From NCBI GenBank assembly GCA_018711785.1, contig DVHW01000091.1, positions 1 to 10,321 of the forward strand: 10,321 nucleotides of DNA, read 5' to 3'. Source of the stretch: Candidatus Galloscillospira excrementavium. Its GTDB lineage: Bacteria; Bacillota; Clostridia; Oscillospirales; Oscillospiraceae. Below are positions 1-6,183 of this stretch, piece by piece (positions within the stretch are counted from its first letter, which is position 1; each line of letters starts with the position of its first letter). A program made the position numbers and the translations under genes. The notes beneath the pieces were generated by a model. That model searched no databases. It had not been told where the DNA came from and saw only the letters and a list, made by a program, of their open reading frames with translations.

Positions 1-868
1 GGTTTAAGGTCTGCTCTCGCTCGTCGTTGCCGCCCAGGTTCCCGCTGTTGCGCTTCTGGCCGATGGCGTCGATCTCGTCGATGAACACGATGCAGGGGGC
101 CTTTTCTTTCGCCTGCTGGAACAGATCCCGGACCTTACTGGCGCCCATACCCACGAACATCTCCACAAACTCCGAGCCGGACATGGAGAAGAAGGGCACG
201 CCGGACTCCCCGGCCACCGCCTTGGCCAGCATGGTCTTGCCCGTGCCGGGAGGGCCCACCAGCAGGATGCCCTTGGGCATGGCGGCCCCGGCCTCGGTGT
301 ACTTTTTGGGGTCGTGGAGGTAGTCCACGATTTCAGCCAGGCTCTCCTTGGCCTCGTCCTCCCCGGCCACATCGGCGAATTTGATGCCCTTGGTGGACTG
401 GACGTACACCTTGGCGTTGGCCTTGCCAAAACGCATGGCGTTGGGGCCCCCGGCCCGCTGCATCAGCTTTTTGTTCATGTAGTAGCCCAACGCGGCGAAC
501 AGGGCGATGGGCAGCACCCAGCTGATGAGGAAGCTGATGAGGGGGTTCACCTGCTCCAGAATCTGCCCAGAGTAGGCGGCCCCGGAGTCCTTCAGCAGCT
601 GCGCCAGGTCCGGGTCGGGGATCATCCCCGCCTTGTAGACAGTGGTGTTGTCCTTGTCGGTGAACATCACCTGGTTCTCGGTCTCGTCCACCTCCACCAG
701 GCCCAGGTTTTTCTCCTCCGCCATCTGGACGAAGGTGCCGTAGTCCACCTCCACCACCTGGCGCTGGGCGATCATAGGCGTGATGAGCATATTGAACAGC
801 AGCAGCACCGCCAGCACGATGAGCCCGTAATAGATGAGGGGCTTTTTCGGTGTTTTTACTTCTTTCAT
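1..868 (-). CDS. ftsH: ATP-dependent zinc metalloprotease FtsH, N-terminal part (runs off left edge)
   Basis: FtsH is a membrane-anchored AAA+ protease that unfolds and degrades misfolded membrane proteins and short-lived regulators, working as a hexamer with its catalytic part in the cytoplasm. The visible 289 residues show the family order: a first membrane helix at about 11-33, an extracytoplasmic segment, a second helix at about 109-130, then the AAA domain. Walker A GPPGTGKT is at residues 205-212, and Walker B ends in the acidic pair D264-E265 within FIDEIDA. The window stops in the second region of homology, where [10 protein letters not shown] is readable. The zinc-binding HEXXH site and the rest, roughly 350 residues by family length, lie outside. 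The ATG at 866-868 overlaps the stop of the upstream small gene as ATGA, so translation is probably coupled. Identification is firm; the truncation is only the window edge. Confidence 0.97.
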   Translation of the reverse strand, partial: MKEVKTPKKPLIYYGLIVLAVLLLFNMLITPMIAQRQVVEVDYGTFVQMAEEKNLGLVEVDETENQVMFTDKDNTTVYKAGMIPDPDLAQLLKDSGAAYSGQILEQVNPLISFLISWVLPIALFAALGYYMNKKLMQRAGGPNAMRFGKANAKVYVQSTKGIKFADVAGEDEAKESLAEIVDYLHDPKKYTEAGAAMPKGILLVGPPGTGKTMLAKAVAGESGVPFFSMSGSEFVEMFVGMGASKVRDLFQQAKEKAPCIVFIDEIDAIGQKRNSGNLGGNDEREQTLN

Positions 869-1287
869 GACAGTTTCCTCTCCTCTCGTTCCGCGTCCCG
901 CTGGGCGCAGATGGCCTTCATGGAAAGCAGCAGGGCCCGGTCAGCGGCCAGCAGTGCGAAGTCCAGGGCGTATTCCGCCAACAGGGTCTCCTCCTCCGCC
1001 GGGGCCTCGCTGCGGGCGATGATGCCCGCCAGGCGCCGCCGCATCCCGTCCATCCGGTTTTCCGCTGTCTCGTAGGTCTCACAAAGCTCTCCAGCGATGG
1101 CGCTCCTGGTGTAACTCAGCTTCTGCCCCAGGGTCAGGGCCGTCTCGGCACACTGGCGCTCCAGGGATTTCACTTCCCGGCGCAGGGCGGCGGTGTCCGT
1201 GGTCTCAGTCAGCCGCACCCGGCTGTGGAGGCGGGCAATACGCTCGTCCAGCTCGCACAGCTTTACGCTCATAATTTCATGGGACAT
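865..1287 (-). CDS. Small hypothetical protein, probably coiled coil, coupled to ftsH
   Basis: I do not recognise this 140-residue protein. It is soluble, with no signal peptide or membrane helix, and rich in Glu, Arg, Leu and Ala. Its heptad-like leucine spacing, for example [12 protein letters not shown] near residues 12-25 and long Ala/Leu/Glu stretches near 95-130, suggests a helical bundle or coiled coil. The ATG at 1285-1287 is chosen because GGGGAG lies six bases upstream; a second ATG five codons later (1270-1272) is possible. Its stop overlaps the ftsH start (ATGA), so both are made from one message and the protein may assist or modulate FtsH. That link is inferred from position only. 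It is first in its operon, 33 bases downstream of a promoter-like sequence. Confidence 0.8.
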   Translation of the reverse strand: MSHEIMSVKLCELDERIARLHSRVRLTETTDTAALRREVKSLERQCAETALTLGQKLSYTRSAIAGELCETYETAENRMDGMRRRLAGIIARSEAPAEEETLLAEYALDFALLAADRALLLSMKAICAQRDAEREERKLS

Positions 1288-1319
1288 CCGGCTCTCCCCT
1301 TTCTTTTGATTCTGCCCCT

Positions 1320-1348
1320 ATGGTACCTCCAAAGGGGGAAGCTGTCCA
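1320..1348 (-). promoter_or_regulatory. Candidate promoter of the small gene-ftsH operon
   Basis: On the minus strand, TGGACA (1348-1343, five of six matches to the sigma-A -35 box) is followed after 17 bases by TACCAT (1325-1320, four of six matches to the -10 box). The predicted transcript would start near 1313 and give a leader of about 26 nt containing the GGGGAG ribosome site. The -10 box is weak, so confidence is moderate. Confidence 0.45.
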
Positions 1349-1363
1349 TGTGCAGTTTTTAAC

Positions 1364-1379
1364 TTGTGTCCAGACACAA
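1364..1379. repeat. Perfect 16-bp palindrome upstream of the ftsH operon promoter
   Basis: TTGTGTCCAGACACAA is perfectly self-complementary except for the two central bases CA, giving 7-bp arms. It lies 15 bp upstream of the candidate -35 box of the small gene-ftsH operon and touches the T-rich tail of the tetR terminator. It could be a protein-binding site for an upstream regulator, or simply extend the terminator structure. No known operator consensus (CIRCE, CtsR, LexA) is matched by eye. Confidence 0.4.
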
Positions 1380-1381
1380 AA

Positions 1382-1412
1382 GCCGGCGTGTAAGAAAATC
1401 TTACACGCCGGC
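1382..1412 (-). terminator. Rho-independent terminator of the tetR gene
   Basis: A perfect 14-bp stem (1382-1395 pairing with 1399-1412) closes a 3-nt loop. On the minus strand the stem is followed by TTTTGTGTC, a short U-tract, and it begins 17 bases after the TAA of the TetR gene. On the plus strand no T-run follows, so it most likely works in the minus direction. It separates tetR from the downstream ftsH operon. Confidence 0.85.
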
Positions 1413-1429
1413 AAAACTGTCAAGCAATC

Positions 1430-1972
1430 TTATTCCTTTGTCTCCCTTTTTGGCGGGATGCCCTCGGTCATCAGCTGGAACACGGTGGCCACGATGTCGT
1501 CCAAATGCTGGGTGTCCTCCTCGGTCCAGGTCTGGAACAGCCCCAGGATGGCCCCCACGTGGTACCGGACGATGAGCTTCACCTCCGGGCGGCTGCACTG
1601 GGCGTAGAGGCCCCGCTCCTCGATGACCTTCTCAAATATGTTTTCGATGGACTGGGCCACCAGCTGCTGCAGCTCCCGGCCGTAGGCGGTGCGCTCCGCC
1701 CGGCGCAGGTAGGGCATGGCCTCCAGGGCCATGACGAACATGCTGCGCAGGCCCGCCTGGCCGCCCTCCTGGGCCTTGGCCTCCAGCAGAACCCGCTGGC
1801 CCTGCTGCTCCAAAATCCACCGGAACATCTCCGGGATGTCGGCGAAGTGGTAGTAAAAGGTCTGCCGGGTGATGTGGCACTCCTCCACGATGTCCTTTAC
1901 CGTCAGCTTTTTCACATGCTTTTCCAGCAGCAGCGTCATGGCCGCCTGGGCGATGACCCCTTTCATGTCCAT
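1430..1972 (-). CDS. TetR/AcrR-family transcriptional regulator
   Basis: This 180-residue protein has the TetR N-terminal DNA-binding domain. The helix-turn-helix spans about residues 24-43, with the hallmark TRQTFYYHF at 35-43, followed by a mostly helical C-terminal domain that would bind a ligand and dimerise. The ligand cannot be read from sequence. The start is taken at ATG 1970-1972 (MDMKGVIAQA), preceded by a GGGGGAA purine tract about ten bases upstream. A GTG two codons earlier (1976-1978) is also possible; longer upstream reading frames would cross the promoter and inverted repeat and are unlikely. The gene is divergent from the transporter operon 178 bases away, the usual arrangement for a local repressor. 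A perfect inverted repeat covers its own predicted transcription start, suggesting autorepression; control of the operon is inferred. Confidence 0.92.
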   Translation of the reverse strand: MDMKGVIAQAAMTLLLEKHVKKLTVKDIVEECHITRQTFYYHFADIPEMFRWILEQQGQRVLLEAKAQEGGQAGLRSMFVMALEAMPYLRRAERTAYGRELQQLVAQSIENIFEKVIEERGLYAQCSRPEVKLIVRYHVGAILGLFQTWTEEDTQHLDDIVATVFQLMTEGIPPKRETKE

Positions 1973-1993
1973 GGGCACAGCGTTCCCCCGCCT

Positions 1994-2014
1994 CTCCAAA
2001 ATGTTCTTTTGGAG
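1994..2014. promoter_or_regulatory. Probable TetR operator (perfect inverted repeat)
   Basis: The arms CTCCAAAA (1994-2001) and TTTTGGAG (2007-2014) are perfect 8-bp inverted repeats separated by TGTTC, a 21-bp site typical in size for a TetR dimer. It begins one base after the -10 box of the tetR promoter and covers the predicted +1, so bound protein would block RNA polymerase on its own gene. It could also act on the divergent operon promoter. Confidence 0.65.
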
Positions 2015-2015
2015 T

Positions 2016-2044
2016 ATTATACCTGGGCGGGGCAGGTTTGGCAA
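2016..2044 (-). promoter_or_regulatory. Sigma-A-type promoter of tetR
   Basis: On the minus strand TTGCCA (2044-2039) is followed by a 17-bp spacer and a perfect TATAAT (2021-2016). Transcription should start near 2009, inside the 21-bp inverted repeat, leaving a leader of about 37 nt before the TetR ATG. This is the best promoter match in the window. Confidence 0.75.
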
Positions 2045-2100
2045 TAAGCAGTTTCCTCCCGCCGCCCGCGCCAGCCCGGCAAAAAAATATCCCACGGGCC

Positions 2101-2129
2101 TTGCCTTCCGTCCCCGTCCTCCGTCTAAT
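2101..2129 (+). promoter_or_regulatory. Weak candidate promoter of the transporter operon
   Basis: TTGCCT (2101-2106), 17 bases, then TCTAAT (2124-2129) resembles a sigma-A promoter. The predicted start near 2136 would leave only about 15 nt before the lipoprotein ATG, starting within the AAGGAGG ribosome site, which is unusually short. The real promoter may instead lie nearer the inverted repeat at 1994-2014, where a plus-strand TATTAT (2015-2020) exists but without a clear -35 box. Confidence 0.25.
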
Positions 2130-2150
2130 AAAAAAAGGAGGTTGACTGCC

Positions 2151-2969
2151 ATGAAACCACACCCCATCCTGGCGCTGGCCGCTGGCGCGCTGCTCCTCTG
2201 CACCGGCTGCTCCTACAAAGCCCTGGACGAACAGATTCAGCAGACCGTCCACCAGGCCCAGCAGGCCGTCCAGCAGGCCGCGGACCCGGAGGACGACGAC
2301 GGCATCGACGGCTACACCGACGAGGGGCGGCCCTACGTGGTGGTGCCCCCCGCCCCCGAGGACGACATGGAGATCAAGGGACCGGGCGGGTCTTTCTCCG
2401 CCTACCGGGTGTACACCGTGCACTACGATGACCCGGAATTTGCGGACCTCCCCATCGAGCGGGGCACCCAGGGCCTCACCTACACCCTGAAGGGCGTGGA
2501 AACCTTCGGCTCCATCTACGAATCCGGGGTGGACCTGTACGGCTGCCAGATCGAGGACCAGGCGATCCTGGAGAACATGTCCTTCGCGCTGGTGGAGCTG
2601 GAGGCCTCCTACACCGCCCCGGCGGGGAGCGATGCGGCGATCATCGCCGACGCCGGCGAGCTTTCCGGCGTGGCCCTCCAGGACCGAATGACACAGCAGA
2701 TGGAGGAGGAGATGTACCCGGCCGCCGCCTATTTCAGCCTGCGCCCCCAGGAGGACGACCCGGACCTGGACAAGGGCCACGACTTCTTCGCCTACCGCAT
2801 CCAGGAGGGAGAGCCGGTCACCTTCCAGCTGGGGCTGTTCTGCGGCCCCTCCTATGTGGAGGGGGGAAACGTCTACCTGGAGGTCAACGAGGCCCCCTCC
2901 CTGGAGCAGGAGATGAGCGGCGACACCACCCGCAAGCTCTTCGCCCTCTTCCCGGAACAGGAGGACTGA
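2151..2969 (+). CDS. Predicted lipoprotein, first gene of ABC transporter operon
   Basis: A 272-residue secreted protein. The N-terminus has a short basic region, a hydrophobic stretch (residues 6-16) and LCTGC, a lipobox with the lipid-modified cysteine at position 20, so it should sit on the outer face of the membrane. Residues 22-45 (LDEQIQQTVHQAQQAVQQAA) form a Gln/Ala-rich helix, then an acidic, proline-rich linker, then a domain of alternating hydrophobic residues from about 80 that looks beta-rich. The protein is strongly acidic. From memory it resembles the clostridial DUF5027 lipoproteins, but I cannot confirm this. The start ATG has AAGGAGG nine bases upstream. The stop is one base before the first permease gene, whose ribosome site lies within its last codons. 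By analogy with LanI lipoproteins beside LanFEG transporters, it may bind a substrate outside the cell; this is inference. Confidence 0.85.
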   Translation: MKPHPILALAAGALLLCTGCSYKALDEQIQQTVHQAQQAVQQAADPEDDDGIDGYTDEGRPYVVVPPAPEDDMEIKGPGGSFSAYRVYTVHYDDPEFADLPIERGTQGLTYTLKGVETFGSIYESGVDLYGCQIEDQAILENMSFALVELEASYTAPAGSDAAIIADAGELSGVALQDRMTQQMEEEMYPAAAYFSLRPQEDDPDLDKGHDFFAYRIQEGEPVTFQLGLFCGPSYVEGGNVYLEVNEAPSLEQEMSGDTTRKLFALFPEQED

Positions 2970-2970
2970 G

Positions 2971-3858
2971 ATGAAAACCTTCTTCCGGGTGGCGGGGGCC
3001 GAGTGCAGGAAGGCCTTCTGCTCCAAGGCCTTTCTGTTGGGCACGGCCCTGCTGCTCCTGTTTTCCGTCCTCAGCGCCGTCTATATGATCGAGGTCCGGG
3101 CCTCCTACAACCCCGGCCAGGTCCTTGCAAACCAGGCGGACGGCCAGCTCGCCCACAACCCGGACCTGCCCCTGTTCACCTTTTACAACTCCTGGGTGGG
3201 CGGGGACGACCTCTCCCTGGCCGCCGCCCTGTTCTACGCGCTGCTGCCTGTGGGGGCGGCCCTGCCCTTCGGCTGGTCCTACTGTACCGAGCGCAAAAGC
3301 GGCTACCTGAAAAACATCTACACCCGGGTGGACAAGAAAACGTACCTGGCGGGCAAGACCCTGGCCGTGTTCCTCTCCGGGGCCGGGACGGTGGCGGTCA
3401 GCCTGGGGGTCAACCTGCTGCTGGTGCTGGCGAAGGTGCCCCTGGTCACCCCCTTCGCGGGCTACAACTTTTACAACCACATCTATTTCGGCAACCTCTG
3501 GGCCGACCTGTACTTCACCGCCCCGGGGTTGTATGTGCTCCTCTACGCTGTGCTGGACGTGTTCTACGGCGGGGTCTTTGCCTTGCTCAGCTTCGCGGTG
3601 GGATTTTACCTCCCCAGCGTGCTGGCGGTGGTGTTCGTCCCCTTCCTGCTGACGCTGGCGGCAGGCTACGGCGAGACCGCCCTGTACACCGCCTGGGCCG
3701 CCGCCGCGCCGGTGGAGTGGGTGCCCTCCTACTTTCTCCACCCCCAGGTCCCCCACTACCAGGTCATGGGCTGGGCGGTGGCCCTGGTGACCGTCCTGCT
3801 GCTGGCCTTCGCCCTGCTCACCGTCTGCTTTCGGGGGGTGCGCCATGAGACTCTCTAG
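2971..3858 (+). CDS. ABC-2 type transporter permease, first subunit
   Basis: A 295-residue integral membrane protein with about six helices at 20-41, 82-103, 130-153, 185-208, 213-233 and 266-287. The loop between helices one and two (42-81) should be extracytoplasmic. The cytoplasmic segment after helix two reads TERKSGYLKNIYTRV followed by K129 (AGK), a motif of ABC-2 permeases that probably contacts the ATPase. Together with the next permease it would form a heterodimeric channel energised by the ATPase at 4672-5331. The ATG lies six bases after AGGAGG. Its 3' end overlaps the next gene by 14 bases, indicating coupled translation. Size and pairing match the LanE/LanG and BcrB class of peptide-related exporters; the substrate is unknown. 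Confidence 0.88.
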   Translation: MKTFFRVAGAECRKAFCSKAFLLGTALLLLFSVLSAVYMIEVRASYNPGQVLANQADGQLAHNPDLPLFTFYNSWVGGDDLSLAAALFYALLPVGAALPFGWSYCTERKSGYLKNIYTRVDKKTYLAGKTLAVFLSGAGTVAVSLGVNLLLVLAKVPLVTPFAGYNFYNHIYFGNLWADLYFTAPGLYVLLYAVLDVFYGGVFALLSFAVGFYLPSVLAVVFVPFLLTLAAGYGETALYTAWAAAAPVEWVPSYFLHPQVPHYQVMGWAVALVTVLLLAFALLTVCFRGVRHETL

Positions 3859-4669
3859 CCTCCTCCGGTTCGACCTGACCGTGGGCCTGTGGCGGCGGGG
3901 CATGTGGGCCAAATACCTGGTCTGGGCGGCCTTCCTCACCCTGGCCTCCCTGGAGTGCTCCGTCCGGCTCCGCGCCCTGGAGCTGGGCCCCGGCACCTGG
4001 GGCGACTACCTGCTGTGCCTCTTCGGCGGGATGGAGCCTCCCCGGGGCCTGTTCCAGGCGCCCTTCCTGTGGCTCCTCCTCCACCTGGGCATCCTGTTCT
4101 TCACCCTGCCCTACCTGCGCGGCGATTTGGGTGACCTGGGCCAGCAGCTGCTTCTGCGCGCCGGGAACAGAACGACCTGGTGGCTCTCCAAGTGCCTTTG
4201 GAACGCCGCGGCGGTGGTGCTCTTTTACCTCATCGCCTGGGCCGCGGTATTCCTGTGGGCCAGCCTGCGGGGCGCCGCCTGGACCCTGGCGGTCTCCCCC
4301 GCCCTGCCGGGGCTGCTGGCGGCGGGGCTTCCGCAGGCCGCCGGTTCCCCCTGGGGCATGGCCTTGGAGCTCACCCTGCTGCCCCTGCTGGTGACCCTGT
4401 CCCTCAGCCTGGTGCAAATGCTTCTCTGCCTCATCCTCCGTCCCGCCCTCAGCTATGTGGTGTCCATCGTGGTGATGATTGTTTCGGCCTACTGCCCCTC
4501 CCCGCTGCTTCTGGGGAATTACGCCATGGCCCTGCGCAGCGGCAAGGTCATGGAAAACGGCGTGTCCCTGGGGGCCGGCCTGCTGCTCACCGCCGCCCTC
4601 ATGGTCCTGAGCGCCGCCCTGGGGGCCGCACTTTTCCGCAAGACAGACATCTTACAAAAGGAGGACTGA
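3845..4669 (+). CDS. ABC-2 type transporter permease, second subunit
   Basis: A 274-residue membrane protein with six predicted helices at about 22-40, 72-91, 117-140, 172-197, 200-219 and 242-264. Between helices two and three it has RGDLGDLGQQLLLRAGNRTTWWLSK, split here as residues 92-106 and 107-116. This matches in position and pattern the segment of the first permease that ends in TYLAGK, so the two subunits are distant paralogues. The start ATG lies inside the first permease gene (14-base overlap), so no separate promoter is expected. The C-terminus ends in QKED because the AGGAGG ribosome site of the ATPase gene is embedded in these last codons. It is a likely partner of the first permease in a LanFEG-like complex; the substrate is not known. 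Confidence 0.87.
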   Translation: MRLSSLLRFDLTVGLWRRGMWAKYLVWAAFLTLASLECSVRLRALELGPGTWGDYLLCLFGGMEPPRGLFQAPFLWLLLHLGILFFTLPYLRGDLGDLGQQLLLRAGNRTTWWLSKCLWNAAAVVLFYLIAWAAVFLWASLRGAAWTLAVSPALPGLLAAGLPQAAGSPWGMALELTLLPLLVTLSLSLVQMLLCLILRPALSYVVSIVVMIVSAYCPSPLLLGNYAMALRSGKVMENGVSLGAGLLLTAALMVLSAALGAALFRKTDILQKED

Positions 4670-4671
4670 CC

Positions 4672-5331
4672 ATGTCCATCGTGTTCGACCAGGTGACGAA
4701 AGTCATCGGGGGCGCCGCTGTCATCGACCATGTCAGCTGCCGGTTCCCCACAGGCCAGATCACCGGCCTGCAGGGCGTCAACGGCTCCGGCAAGACCATG
4801 CTGCTGCGCCTCATCGCCGGCCTCATCTACCCCACCGACGGCCGTGTGGTGGTGGACGGCGTCGTCCTGGGGAAAGACGCGGCCTTTCCCCCTTCTCTCG
4901 GGGTCCTGCTGGAAGCCCCCGCCTTTCTCCCCTCCTACACCGGCTATGACAACCTCCGGCTGCTGGCCGCCGTAAAAGGGACCGCCGGTCCCCGGGACAT
5001 CGAGACCGCCCTGGCCCGGGTGGGCCTTCTGGACGCCCGGGGCAAAAAGTACCGGAAGTACTCCCTGGGGATGAAGCAGCGGCTGGGCATCGCCGCCGCC
5101 ATCCTGGAGCGCCCCGGCCTCCTGCTGCTGGACGAACCCACCAACGCCCTGGACGAGAGCGGCGTGGAGCTGGTAAAGGCCATCCTCCGGGAGGAGCGGG
5201 ACCGAGGGGCCACGGTGGTGCTGGCCAGCCACGACGGCGCCCTGCTGGAGGACCTGACCGGGGAGATCTTCTCCCTGGCCGCCGGCCGGGTGACCGGCTC
5301 CCGCCCCGGGAAAGGCGGTGCCTGCCCATGA
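4672..5331 (+). CDS. ABC transporter ATP-binding protein, LanF/BcrA-like
   Basis: A 219-residue cytoplasmic ATPase that would power the two permeases. Walker A is GVNGSGKTM (35-43), the signature is YSLGMKQR (130-137), Walker B is LLLLDEPTN (150-158), and the switch histidine is H187 in LASHD. The Q-loop position reads VLLEAPAF with Glu at 81 instead of the usual Gln. This E-loop variant is described for lantibiotic-immunity LanF proteins, and the SLGMKQR signature is likewise typical of the LanF/BcrA group. At 219 residues it is slightly shorter than common family members and lacks a C-terminal extension. The start ATG has AGGAGG seven bases upstream. Its stop overlaps the next start (ATGA). 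Function as an export or immunity ATPase is well supported; the substrate is not. Confidence 0.95.
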   Translation: MSIVFDQVTKVIGGAAVIDHVSCRFPTGQITGLQGVNGSGKTMLLRLIAGLIYPTDGRVVVDGVVLGKDAAFPPSLGVLLEAPAFLPSYTGYDNLRLLAAVKGTAGPRDIETALARVGLLDARGKKYRKYSLGMKQRLGIAAAILERPGLLLLDEPTNALDESGVELVKAILREERDRGATVVLASHDGALLEDLTGEIFSLAAGRVTGSRPGKGGACP

Positions 5332-5972
5332 AATCGCAGCGCTCCCTGCCCGCCCGGGCGGCCTTTTTCGCCGCGCCCCTCCTGGCTGCCCTGTTCGCCG
5401 CCCTCTGCCTGTACAGCGCTGTGCAGACCAACCGCCGCAAGCTGGACCAGCCAGTGGAGGTCCACCCTATGGGGGAGACGGTGGAGCTGGGCGGCAACTT
5501 CTTCGCCGACGCCACGGAAAACCCCGACGGCTACGCCATCACCGTAAACAGCGCGGAGCTGGTGGAGTACGGCCCCTTTTTGGAGAGCCTGGGGGCCTCC
5601 CCGGAGGACTTCGGCTATACCGGCGGGTACACCGCCCCGCCCTACACCTACCTGCTCCACGTCACCGTCTCCAACACCGGCAACGAGGAAGGGGCCCTCA
5701 TGGCGATCCACTACGCCCTCTACCACGGCGCGTTGAAAATCCCCGTGGACTACTCCCTCTGGGGGCTGCTGGACGAGCATTTTACCGGCGAGATGGGCTT
5801 CCGCCTGCGGCCCGACACCACCGTGGACATCACCATCCCCTTTACCCCCATGCCCCTGGACGCCAGCGCCGCCCCCGCCGCTCTGGCCCAGCGGATGGAG
5901 GAGGAGACCTTCCTGTTCTGCGTCAGCGAGTTCCCCCTGCGGAAGGCCATCGCGGTCCGCCAGGGCGGATAG
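5328..5972 (+). CDS. Membrane-anchored extracytoplasmic protein, last gene of transporter operon
   Basis: A 214-residue protein with one N-terminal membrane helix (about 11-33) preceded by basic residues. No lipobox is seen (its one cysteine in the helix is preceded by Leu), so it is probably a signal anchor with the rest outside the cell. The outer part has alternating hydrophobic strands (ITVNSAELVEYG, YTYLLHVTVSNTGNEEG, VDITIPFTPMP) resembling an immunoglobulin-like beta-sandwich. From memory it resembles clostridial DUF5028 proteins, unconfirmed. The start overlaps the ATPase stop as ATGA and has only a weak AAAGGCGG ribosome site, consistent with coupled translation. It is followed 17 bases later by a terminator, closing the operon. 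It may act as an accessory or substrate-capturing subunit of the exporter, which is inference from context. Confidence 0.85.
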   Translation: MKSQRSLPARAAFFAAPLLAALFAALCLYSAVQTNRRKLDQPVEVHPMGETVELGGNFFADATENPDGYAITVNSAELVEYGPFLESLGASPEDFGYTGGYTAPPYTYLLHVTVSNTGNEEGALMAIHYALYHGALKIPVDYSLWGLLDEHFTGEMGFRLRPDTTVDITIPFTPMPLDASAAPAALAQRMEEETFLFCVSEFPLRKAIAVRQGG

Positions 5973-5989
5973 CACCCTGTTCCGCGCAC

Positions 5990-6018
5990 AAAAGGTCGGG
6001 AGAGACCCCCGGCCTTTT
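5990..6018 (+). terminator. Rho-independent terminator of the transporter operon
   Basis: AAAAGGTCGGG (5990-6000) pairs with CCCGGCCTTTT (6008-6018) through one G-U pair, with a 7-nt loop. A T4 run ends the right arm. It begins 17 bases after the stop codon of the last operon gene. Confidence 0.85.
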
Positions 6019-6112
6019 CCCATGCCTTCCCCGGCAAAATTCTATTATCGCATATTGCATTGTTTTTTTACATGATTATTGAGAAATTACTGCACTTCGC
6101 ACATTTTAGTCC

Positions 6113-6141
6113 TTGACGGCAGCACCGGTATCCTTTATTAT
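6113..6141 (+). promoter_or_regulatory. Sigma-A-type promoter of the GH3 gene
   Basis: TTGACG (6113-6118), a 17-bp spacer and TATTAT (6136-6141) form a near-consensus promoter. Transcription would start near 6148, leaving a leader of about 36 nt with the AAAGGAGG ribosome site at 6168-6175. It lies at the downstream end of an AT-rich intergenic stretch. No cre site or other operator is evident. Confidence 0.75.
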
Positions 6142-6183
6142 AAAATCAGACCCAGCACACCACGGATAAAGGAGGAAGCTGCT

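Noticed and set aside
1327..1333. CTCCAAA half-site of the TetR repeat within the ftsH operon promoter
   Set aside because: Only one arm is present without its partner; the same heptamer also occurs inside the tetR coding sequence, so chance is likely.
1973..2203. Longer start for the TetR protein
   Set aside because: It would place the coding region over the tetR promoter, the inverted repeat and the divergent lipoprotein start. The helix-turn-helix is already at the normal distance from the ATG at 1970-1972.
1632..3044. Minus-strand open frame of 470 codons crossing the tetR-lipoprotein region
   Set aside because: It runs antisense to the lipoprotein gene and in the wrong frame through tetR and its promoter; the product has no recognisable domain.
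2884..3996. Minus-strand open frame of 370 codons opposite the first permease
   Set aside because: It is antisense to a six-helix permease and gives a Gly/Gln/His/Arg-rich composition expected from the complement of GC-rich hydrophobic codons.
4180..4671. Upstream extension of the ATPase frame into the second permease gene
   Set aside because: The ATPase domain begins exactly at the ATG at 4672 with a strong ribosome site; the upstream translation is the out-of-frame permease sequence.
6019..6112. AT-rich stretch before the GH3 promoter as a possible origin, attachment site or small RNA
   Set aside because: No direct repeats, DnaA-box clusters, tRNA remnants or strong hairpins were seen. 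An ordinary AT-rich upstream promoter region explains it.
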